30,241 nt of DNA from Bacteroidales bacterium UBA3388 (lineage in GTDB: Bacteria > Bacteroidota > Bacteroidia > Bacteroidales > P3). The DNA lies in NCBI GenBank assembly GCA_002358855.1, contig DEPQ01000024.1:1052-31292 (forward strand). The letters run 5' to 3'. Positions 24,381-30,241 of the stretch are shown piece by piece (within the stretch, counting starts at the first letter, position 1; each line of letters begins with the position of its first letter). Made by a program: the position numbers and the translations under genes. The notes beneath the pieces are model-generated. The model searched no databases, had not been told where the DNA came from, and saw nothing but the letters and a program-made list of their open reading frames with translations.

Positions 24381-24971
24381 TTAAAATTCTACTTTTGGTG
24401 CATTTTCTGCTCCTGTTTGAGCCTCAAAATAAGGTTTTTTATCAAATCCAAACATAGAAGCAAACAAACTATTAGGAAAACGTCTTACGCTTGTGTTATA
24501 TTCGTTTACAACATCGGAGTAACGTTGTCTTTCAACTGCAATTCTATTTTCTGTTCCTTCAAGTTGCGATTGTAATTCCAAGAAATTTTGATTTGCTTTC
24601 AAGTCTGGATATTGCTCAACCACTATATTCAATCCTCTAATTGCAGAAGAAAGATTTTCTTGACTTTGTTGAAAGTTATTCAATTGCTCTTGTGTCATAT
24701 TTTCTGCATCAATCTTCACTTGCGATGCTTGATTTCTTGCCTCAATTACTTTTAATAATGTAGCCTCTTCGTGAGAAGCATATCCTTTTACTGTATTTAC
24801 CAAATTAGGAATAAGATCCATTCTTCTTTGATATTGACTTTCTACCTTTGACCATTGCTTTGAGCAATTTTCGTCTTTAATAACTAATCCATTATAAGCA
24901 CCCACTGCCCAAGCAACAAGAATTACAATAACTGCTGCTACAATAATAATAGGAATAAACTTTTTCTTCAT
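24381..24971 (-). CDS. LemA family membrane protein
   Basis: Protein of 196 residues with one N-terminal membrane helix (FIPIIIVAAVIVILVAWAVG) followed by long helices typical of LemA: GLVIKDENCSKQWSKVESQY, RRMDLIPNLVNTVKGYASHE, and LQSQLEGTENRIAVERQRYS with YNTSVRRFPNSLFASMFGF. LemA proteins form coiled-coil assemblies at the membrane; their molecular role is unsettled. The gene directly follows the TPM/YgcG gene, a very common pairing, which supports both calls. Confidence 0.94.
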   Translation of the reverse strand: MKKKFIPIIIVAAVIVILVAWAVGAYNGLVIKDENCSKQWSKVESQYQRRMDLIPNLVNTVKGYASHEEATLLKVIEARNQASQVKIDAENMTQEQLNNFQQSQENLSSAIRGLNIVVEQYPDLKANQNFLELQSQLEGTENRIAVERQRYSDVVNEYNTSVRRFPNSLFASMFGFDKKPYFEAQTGAENAPKVEF

Positions 24972-25006
24972 ATTCTTTTATACAATTAAATTAACAATTC
25001 ATTTTC

Positions 25007-26236
25007 TTAGAATCTTCCACCGCCTCCTCCGCCACCAGAGAAGCCTCCTCCCCAACTTCCTCCGCCAGAAAATCCTCCTCCAAACGAACTTCCACTACCC
25101 ATTCCTCCTACAATAACTCCCCCACTTCTTGGAATATCCGAATCAATATGTGATATATGATTACAATTCTTACAACGGAAAGTTTTTCTCATTACCCCAT
25201 TTCTAAAAGATGTAGGATACCTCATTACTTTCTCCGATTGCTTATAATAAGTCTTTGCTTTGCAAGAAGGACACTCACTATAATTTGACAAAATCTTATC
25301 GTATGGATAAATTACCGTATTTCCACATTTCTCACATAGCCAAACATCATAATTCTTACTACCTATCTCCTCTTCTATCTGTGCTTTACGACTCAAATAC
25401 TTATCTTCCTCCTTTTCCGACAATAGCCTCATTTTATTAGAGCAACTACATTGTACGCTTGATTTTTTAATCTTTCTTATAGCTATGCAATAAATCCAAA
25501 TCAAAAGAAGTAACAACCCAGGCAAGAAAACAATCCCTACAATAATCCAAGAATTTGACTTTTGTTTTAAAGCCTTTATTTTTTCTAATTTAAAGTTATT
25601 ATCAATATGAGAATAACCCCTGTAAATCAATATTATAGCAAGGATTAAATAAAGCAAAGAAATAACTAAATAAAACAAAGAAAAAATAGAAAAATCCTTT
25701 GAAATATTTTCTTTTTTCTTTGAATTATTTTCATAAGTCTTATCTAATAGAGAAACAACCTGCTCTACGCCCGAAATAAACCCTTCATCCCATTGTCCTT
25801 TCTTGAAATAAGGAATCATATAATTATTTACAATTCTTGTAGATAAAGCATCGGTTAAAATTCCCTCTACTCCATAACCCGTTCTTATAAAAACCTCTCT
25901 TGAAGTCTTTGTAAGCATAACGATAACTCCATTATCCTCACCCTTTTTCCCTATTTGCCATTTATCAAACAGCTCCATAGACAGCTCTCTTGCAGAAGTA
26001 GTTTCATCTCCCTCTATTGCAACAACAGCAATCTCTATACCTGTCTTTTTATTTAAGTCGTTTAAAAGCTGATTTAAAGAATTAACAGTATTATCCGAAA
26101 GGATTAAATCTTGATTTGCCACATAACACTGAGCACAACTTGTTTTAGGGTTGTTTATCTGCTCAACCGAGAAAGCAAAAAGGCTATTGAATTGTCCCCA
26201 ACAAACAAATAATAAGAATAAGACAAGTTTCCTCAT
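25007..26236 (-). CDS. TPM (YgcG-like) membrane protein with zinc-ribbon-like insert and Gly-rich tail
   Basis: Protein of 409 residues. It has a signal peptide (about 1-22), a TPM domain (about 40-165, with TGIEIAVVAIEGDETTSARE, GVIVMLTKTSREVFIRTGYG and GILTDALSTRIV), two membrane helices (184-205 and 229-253), then a Cys-rich region and a C-terminal Gly/Ser/Phe-rich tail. The Cys pairs are CSC (263-265), CEKC (301-304), CPSC (322-325) and CKNC (355-358), consistent with zinc ribbons. TPM proteins are tied to photosystem repair in plants and to envelope functions in bacteria, commonly with LemA as here. The first gene of the operon, it has its own promoter box at 26262-26269. The function of the Cys-rich insert is unknown. 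Confidence 0.85.
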   Translation of the reverse strand: MRKLVLFLLFVCWGQFNSLFAFSVEQINNPKTSCAQCYVANQDLILSDNTVNSLNQLLNDLNKKTGIEIAVVAIEGDETTSARELSMELFDKWQIGKKGEDNGVIVMLTKTSREVFIRTGYGVEGILTDALSTRIVNNYMIPYFKKGQWDEGFISGVEQVVSLLDKTYENNSKKKENISKDFSIFSLFYLVISLLYLILAIILIYRGYSHIDNNFKLEKIKALKQKSNSWIIVGIVFLPGLLLLLIWIYCIAIRKIKKSSVQCSCSNKMRLLSEKEEDKYLSRKAQIEEEIGSKNYDVWLCEKCGNTVIYPYDKILSNYSECPSCKAKTYYKQSEKVMRYPTSFRNGVMRKTFRCKNCNHISHIDSDIPRSGGVIVGGMGSGSSFGGGFSGGGSWGGGFSGGGGGGGRF

Positions 26237-26261
26237 TAAAAACTATTTAGAAAATTTACTA

Positions 26262-26269
26262 CAAAAGTA
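26262..26269 (-). promoter_or_regulatory. Promoter -7 box of the TPM-lemA-parC operon (TACTTTTG)
   Basis: It matches TAnnTTTG on the - strand 25 bases before the ATG at 26236. A copy of the same eight bases serves trxB on the other strand, making a divergent promoter region. Confidence 0.6.
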
Positions 26270-26278
26270 ATATTTTTT

Positions 26279-26308
26279 TTTGAATTAAAGCATTTTTTAC
26301 TACTTTTG
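26279..26308 (+). promoter_or_regulatory. Full Bacteroidota promoter of trxB (TTTG, 18 bases, TACTTTTG)
   Basis: TTTG at 26279-26282 is separated by 18 bases from TACTTTTG at 26301-26308, close to the known TTTG-N19-TAnnTTTG arrangement. The ATG is at 26341. It is the best-formed promoter in the window. Confidence 0.75.
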
Positions 26309-26340
26309 CAGTTTCAAAACAAAAAAACCTTATAATAATT

Positions 26341-27285
26341 ATGTCTGAATTTGAAAGAATAAAATGTTTAATTATAGGCTCTGGCCCTGGTGGCTATACA
26401 GCGGCAATTTACGCAGCAAGAGCAGATTTAAAGCCTGTTGTATTAGAAGGAATGCAAGCAGGAGGACAATTAACCATTACAACAGAGATTGAAAACTTCC
26501 CAGGATACCCAGAAGGCGTAGAAGGAAGCGAAATGATGGAGCAAATAAAACAACAAGCAGAGCGTTTTGGAACAGAAGTTCGTTCAGAAGTTGTTGTAAA
26601 AGCAGATTTCTCTTCACGTCCTTTTAGAATTGAAACAGATTGTGGTAGCAAAATAGAAGCAGAAGCAGTAATCATTGCAACAGGAGCAAGTGCGAGATGG
26701 TTAGGTCTTGAAAGCGAACAAAAATTTATGGGAATGGGCGTTTCTGCATGTGCAACTTGCGATGGATTCTTCTACAGAAATCAAGAAGTTGCAGTAGTTG
26801 GCGGAGGAGATACAGCGTGTGAAGAAGCCTCATACCTTGCAAACATTTGTAAAAAGGTATATTTAATCGTTAGAAGAGACGAATTAAGAGCCTCAAAAGC
26901 AATGCAAGAAAGAGTAAAGGCTAATCCAAAAATAGAAATCGTTTGGAATCACAAACCAAATGAAGTTTTAGGAGATGATAGTGGCGTTACAGCATTCCGT
27001 TTAGAGCATTCACAAACAGGAGAGTTGAAAGAAATTGCAGTAACCGGCATATTCTTGGCAATAGGTCATAAACCAAACACAGATTTCCTTGCAGGACAAA
27101 TAGAATTGAACAAAGAAGGATACATAATCACACAAGACAAGAGTTCAAAGACAAATATAGAAGGAGTTTTCGCAGCAGGAGATGTATGCGACCCTACTTA
27201 TCGTCAAGCAATCGTTGCAGCGGGAAGCGGATGCAAAGCCGCAATGGACTGCGAACGCTTTTTACTTGCAAATCCATTAGCATAA
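26341..27285 (+). CDS. trxB: Thioredoxin reductase
   Basis: Cytoplasmic flavoenzyme that uses NADPH to reduce thioredoxin. Its 314 residues match the low-molecular-weight class. The FAD-binding GSGPGGYTAAIYAAR is at 13-27, the redox-active disulfide Cys137-Ala-Thr-Cys140 is in ACATCDGFFYRNQEVAVVGG, the NADPH-binding GGGDTACEEA is at 154-163, and the C-terminal FAD segment GVFAAGDVCDPTYRQAI is present. It has its own promoter and is followed after 4 bases by the porin gene. Confidence 0.97.
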   Translation: MSEFERIKCLIIGSGPGGYTAAIYAARADLKPVVLEGMQAGGQLTITTEIENFPGYPEGVEGSEMMEQIKQQAERFGTEVRSEVVVKADFSSRPFRIETDCGSKIEAEAVIIATGASARWLGLESEQKFMGMGVSACATCDGFFYRNQEVAVVGGGDTACEEASYLANICKKVYLIVRRDELRASKAMQERVKANPKIEIVWNHKPNEVLGDDSGVTAFRLEHSQTGELKEIAVTGIFLAIGHKPNTDFLAGQIELNKEGYIITQDKSSKTNIEGVFAAGDVCDPTYRQAIVAAGSGCKAAMDCERFLLANPLA

Positions 27286-27289
27286 AACA

Positions 27290-29044
27290 ATGCAAGCAAA
27301 GAAAACATTTCTTTTTGCATTAACATATATTCTAATAAGTCTTCCTTTTCAAATCTTTTCACAAGAAGAAAAGGAAGACTCTCTACATATATCAAATATT
27401 TACTTCAAAGCCGACAACAAATCCTTTCTAATCGATAGCGTTTACAAGATTGAAAACGATATTTATTCCACTCACCGAGTAGATGCAACAAAACAAATCA
27501 ACGCTCCTTTCTTTCAAACACTCTCAACCCTTGGAGGAGCAAGCCAAAGTTTAGAATACAATCCACAAAGCCCGACTTACAACTTTCTACCCAATCTTTT
27601 CTTACCCTATTTCAACACATTAGAAAACATAAACTTCTATCAATTAAGCAATCCATATAGTTTATTGAAATATTCCAATGATATAAACTCCTCACAATAC
27701 TTTACAATAATCCATGCTCAAAACCTTGCAAAAGGATTGAACGTAGCGGTGAAATACGACGTGAATTACGCCGATGGAATCTTTGCAACCTCGGAGGTAA
27801 TGAACCAATTTTTTGATTTCACAGCAAACTATATTTCAAAAAGTGGAAGATACCGTGCCTTACTTTCTTTCATTAGAAATCGTGTTTACCTAAATGAAAA
27901 CGGTGGAATCTTACATGACACCCTTTGGACAAACCAATCATATTCAAAACCCGAGACCTACCCTACCCTTTACACAAGTGCATACAGCAAATACAAGAAT
28001 TACAACATTTCTTTAACACAACACTACCTTTTAAGCAAAGAAAAAAAACTTGGAGCAATAAGTCATCAAATCATCTATGAGGATTTAACACGACTATTCA
28101 ACAACTTAGAAACACAAAAAGGAGATTCACTTTCACAAACCAATATAGAAAACACTCTTTCGTGGACAAACAAAACCACATCAAGCAAAAACTTTTTCAT
28201 TCCCCTAAACATAGGTATCACACATAGAGTTTTATCTTACAGCAACACAGATACCTATTTCAAAAATCAAGTTTCGCCATTTGCAAGCATAGGATTAAGC
28301 ATAAAAAACTTTGATTTAGAAGGACGATACACACAAATATTTTCCGAAAGCAAAGAAAACGAACACCAAGCCTTTGTAAAAGCAAGTTATAAAAAAAGAA
28401 TCACTCTACAAGCCGAACAAAACAAAGCCTACGGCAACTATTACATTCAATATTATGGCAAAACAAACCCAACACTCACCAATAGCCTAAAATTAAACTA
28501 CAACACAAAAAATTTAAACATAGACCTATCTTACAATCAAGTAGAAAACGCAACTTATATTGATAAAAACCTACAAATCATTCAAGTAAACAAAAAAGCA
28601 AACCTTTTTAAAGCCAAAGCATATTGCGATTATTCGTTTGGAATCTTCAATGCAAAAGCACAAATGCTTTATCAAAAAACCGATAACCAAGAAGCAATAC
28701 GCCTACCCGAATTTCAAGCAAAAGCAAGCCTTGCAATAAAAGTCAATCTCTTTGGAGGAAAAATGACAAGCCTTTTTGGAGTAGATTTAAACTACTTTTC
28801 AGCCTACTATGCCGATGTTTACAATGCAGAAATTGGCTTTTTCACACGCCAAAACCAAGAATTGATAGGCAATTACCTTTATGCCGATGTTTTTGCCAAC
28901 ATAAAAATTTCACAATGTAACCTTTTCATTTGCCTTGAACACCCATACGCAGGCTTGATTTCAAACAATTACTTCGCCACACCACACTATCCACACTCCG
29001 GTCTTAACTTCCGTTGGGGATTAAGTTGGGAATTGTGGAATTAA
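27290..29044 (+). CDS. Putative porin (Bacteroidota outer-membrane beta-barrel)
   Basis: Protein of 584 residues with a signal peptide (residues about 1-24, ending FQIFSQ). It is rich in alternating amphipathic strands, such as LNVAVKYDVNYADGIF, YKNYNISLTQHYLL and INLGITH-type elements, and ends in the barrel closing strand FRWGLSWELWN. This fits the 'putative porin' family (PF14121-like), and the segment YRALLSFIRNRVYLNENGGI agrees with it. It would form a channel in the outer membrane. It is co-transcribed with trxB (4-base gap). The last 11 codons, the stop and 2 further bases form the left copy of a 38-base perfect direct repeat whose right copy lies after the next gene. Confidence 0.75.
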   Translation: MQAKKTFLFALTYILISLPFQIFSQEEKEDSLHISNIYFKADNKSFLIDSVYKIENDIYSTHRVDATKQINAPFFQTLSTLGGASQSLEYNPQSPTYNFLPNLFLPYFNTLENINFYQLSNPYSLLKYSNDINSSQYFTIIHAQNLAKGLNVAVKYDVNYADGIFATSEVMNQFFDFTANYISKSGRYRALLSFIRNRVYLNENGGILHDTLWTNQSYSKPETYPTLYTSAYSKYKNYNISLTQHYLLSKEKKLGAISHQIIYEDLTRLFNNLETQKGDSLSQTNIENTLSWTNKTTSSKNFFIPLNIGITHRVLSYSNTDTYFKNQVSPFASIGLSIKNFDLEGRYTQIFSESKENEHQAFVKASYKKRITLQAEQNKAYGNYYIQYYGKTNPTLTNSLKLNYNTKNLNIDLSYNQVENATYIDKNLQIIQVNKKANLFKAKAYCDYSFGIFNAKAQMLYQKTDNQEAIRLPEFQAKASLAIKVNLFGGKMTSLFGVDLNYFSAYYADVYNAEIGFFTRQNQELIGNYLYADVFANIKISQCNLFICLEHPYAGLISNNYFATPHYPHSGLNFRWGLSWELWN

Positions 29045-29046
29045 AC
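29009..29046. repeat. 38-base direct repeat, left copy (3' end of the porin gene)
   Basis: A perfect 38-base match to 30152-30189. It begins exactly at the codon of the porin's eleventh-last residue and covers FRWGLSWELWN, the TAA and AC. It is internally repetitive (GTTGGGGATTAA, GTTGGGAATT, GTGGAATTAA). Confidence 0.95.
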
Positions 29047-29077
29047 GTTTTATTTATAAGAAATAATAAAGACAAAA

Positions 29078-30130
29078 ATGAGTAATATTCAAGAACGTGA
29101 AGATATTCTATTTGAACGTATTTTCAATTTAATAGAACAAACACGTAAAAGCATAATAACAACCATAAACACAGCAGAGGTTTACACTAAATTTGGCATT
29201 GGCAAATATATTGTAGAAAATGAGCAAAAAGGAGAAAAGAAATCTCAATACGGAAAAGAAGTTCTACAAAATCTATCAAAAAAATTAACTGAACGATTTG
29301 GCGAAGGGTGGTCATATTCTAATTTAAGACAAATTAGACAATTTTATTTAGCATATAGTAATTTGACAAACACTGTCTGTCAAATTGAAACAAACACAAA
29401 TAACATACACTTTACTCTTTCTTGGTCTCATTATCTTATTTTAATGCGTTTAGAAAATTTAGAGGCTCGAAGTTTTTATGAAATTGAATGCAGAAAACAA
29501 CAATGGAGTGTACGACAATTGAGCAGACAAGTAGGAAGTAGCCTTTATGAACGCTTAGCATTAAGTCGTAATAAAAAAGAAATTATGCGATTAGCAAGCG
29601 AAGGACAAACAATAGAAAAGCCTTCCGATATTATAAAGAACCCTTTAACCTTAGAATTTTTAGGATTAAAACCAGATATTACCTATTCTGAATCAAAATT
29701 AGAGAATGCCATTATTGGAAAAATGCAAAATTTCTTGTTAGAACTTGGAAAAGGCTTTCTTTTTGAGGCAAGACAAAAACGTTTTACATTTGATGAGCAA
29801 AATTTCTATGTTGATTTAGTTTTTTATAATAGATTACTCCAATGCTATGTGCTAATTGATTTAAAAACAGACAAACTTGCACACCAAGATTTAGGACAAA
29901 TGCAAATGTATGTCAATTATTATGACCGTTATATAAAAGAAGATTTTGAAAATCCTACAATAGGAATATTACTTTGCGAAGAAAAAAATGATGCACTTGT
30001 AGAATTAACATTGCCAAGTAATGCAAATATTTACGCTTCTGCTTATCAATTATATCTTCCTGACAAGAATCTTTTACAAAAAAAGCTAAAAGAATGGATT
30101 GAAGAGTTTGAAGAAAACGAAAATATTTAA
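29078..30130 (+). CDS. DUF1016/YhcG-type PD-(D/E)xK nuclease domain protein
   Basis: Protein of 350 residues. The N-terminal DUF1016_N region (about 10-170) has the typical GIGKYIVENEQ, YGKEVLQNLSKKL, GWSYSNLRQIRQFY and LSWSHYLILMRLEN segments. The C-terminal nuclease domain (about 195-350) shows a PD-(D/E)xK layout: Glu209, Asp246 in FYVDLVFYN, Asp261-Leu-Lys263 in VLIDLKTDK, then QMQMYVNYYDR. The family is predicted to cut DNA or RNA and is often found beside restriction systems and in defence islands; its activity is not established. It stands alone here, flanked by a 38-base direct repeat, with only 33 bases between the porin stop and its ATG and no Shine-Dalgarno sequence. No recombinase gene accompanies it. 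Confidence 0.9.
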   Translation: MSNIQEREDILFERIFNLIEQTRKSIITTINTAEVYTKFGIGKYIVENEQKGEKKSQYGKEVLQNLSKKLTERFGEGWSYSNLRQIRQFYLAYSNLTNTVCQIETNTNNIHFTLSWSHYLILMRLENLEARSFYEIECRKQQWSVRQLSRQVGSSLYERLALSRNKKEIMRLASEGQTIEKPSDIIKNPLTLEFLGLKPDITYSESKLENAIIGKMQNFLLELGKGFLFEARQKRFTFDEQNFYVDLVFYNRLLQCYVLIDLKTDKLAHQDLGQMQMYVNYYDRYIKEDFENPTIGILLCEEKNDALVELTLPSNANIYASAYQLYLPDKNLLQKKLKEWIEEFEENENI

Positions 30131-30151
30131 AAGCATTTATGTAGATCAACA

Positions 30152-30189
30152 TTCCGTTGGGGATTAAGTTGGGAATTGTGGAATTAAAC
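30152..30189. repeat. 38-base direct repeat, right copy
   Basis: A perfect copy of 29009-29046, starting 22 bases after the nuclease stop. It is in the same reading frame as the nuclease gene. Sequence on either side differs from that around the left copy. The two copies enclose 1105 bases. Confidence 0.95.
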
Positions 30190-30241
30190 AAAGAAAATAA
30201 AAAACAAAACGCTCGTAAGTCAAAATAAAACAAAGACTCAC

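Noticed and set aside
24315..24575. 86-codon + strand ORF across the parC-lemA junction
   Set aside because: It is antisense to two confident genes and has no recognisable domain.
25007..25090. Tandem DNA repeat at the end of the TPM gene
   Set aside because: It is the coding sequence of a Gly/Ser/Phe-rich protein tail, usual for YgcG-type proteins.
29009..30189. Insertion sequence with terminal repeats
   Set aside because: The 38-base repeats are direct, not inverted, and the enclosed gene is not a transposase.

Overview
The window is low-GC DNA from a member of the Bacteroidota, probably an uncultured Bacteroidales-like lineage. This rests on several things seen together: a DUF4290 gene, an HU-HIG-type histone-like protein, a PorE-like and a gliding-associated C-terminal (CHU_C) protein of the type IX secretion system (T9SS), a viroplasmin-RNase H protein, promoters of the TAnnTTTG type, and an almost complete lack of Shine-Dalgarno sequences. 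Most of it is chromosomal housekeeping DNA, with two accessory insertions. No tRNA, rRNA, CRISPR array or classical insertion sequence was seen.

Region 1 (1-4583, + strand) is a tight operon: the 3' part of a PcrA/UvrD helicase, a DUF4290 protein, MurA and an arginase/formimidoylglutamase-like protein. Region 2 (about 4582-7690, - strand) is an accessory replicon-like island with a winged-helix protein, a PrimPol-zinc finger-DnaB-like helicase fusion and an HU-like protein. A 427-base AT-rich non-coding head carries three copies of a 17-base near-palindrome; a fourth copy lies at the other end, inside the island's terminator. The island sits between the 3' ends of two convergent housekeeping operons and has no visible integrase. 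Region 3 (7690-11360, - strand) is the translation operon thrS-infC-rpmI-rplT-rplS. Its infC must start at a non-AUG codon (AUC or AUA) behind a strong AGGAGG.

Region 4 (11400-13045, +) holds lgt and gpmA, driven by a promoter that mirrors the thrS promoter and closed by a strong terminator. Region 5 (13082-20990) has a PorE-like OmpA protein and phoH (+), a small outer-membrane barrel (-), a large T9SS-exported SBBP/PKD/SprB-repeat protein, and viroplasmin-RNase H (+). Region 6 (26236-20992, -) is an operon of a TPM/YgcG protein, LemA, topoisomerase IV subunit A and an unknown exported protein. Region 7 (26279-29044, +) is trxB and a putative porin.

Region 8 (29009-30189) is the second insertion: one DUF1016/YhcG PD-(D/E)xK nuclease gene bracketed by a perfect 38-base direct repeat. 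The left copy encodes the last 11 residues and stop codon of the porin, so the cassette looks inserted at the end of that gene with the gene's end preserved.

The two strongest candidates for something undescribed are the minimal PrimPol replicon island with its palindrome set and the single-nuclease cassette with the 38-base target repeat.
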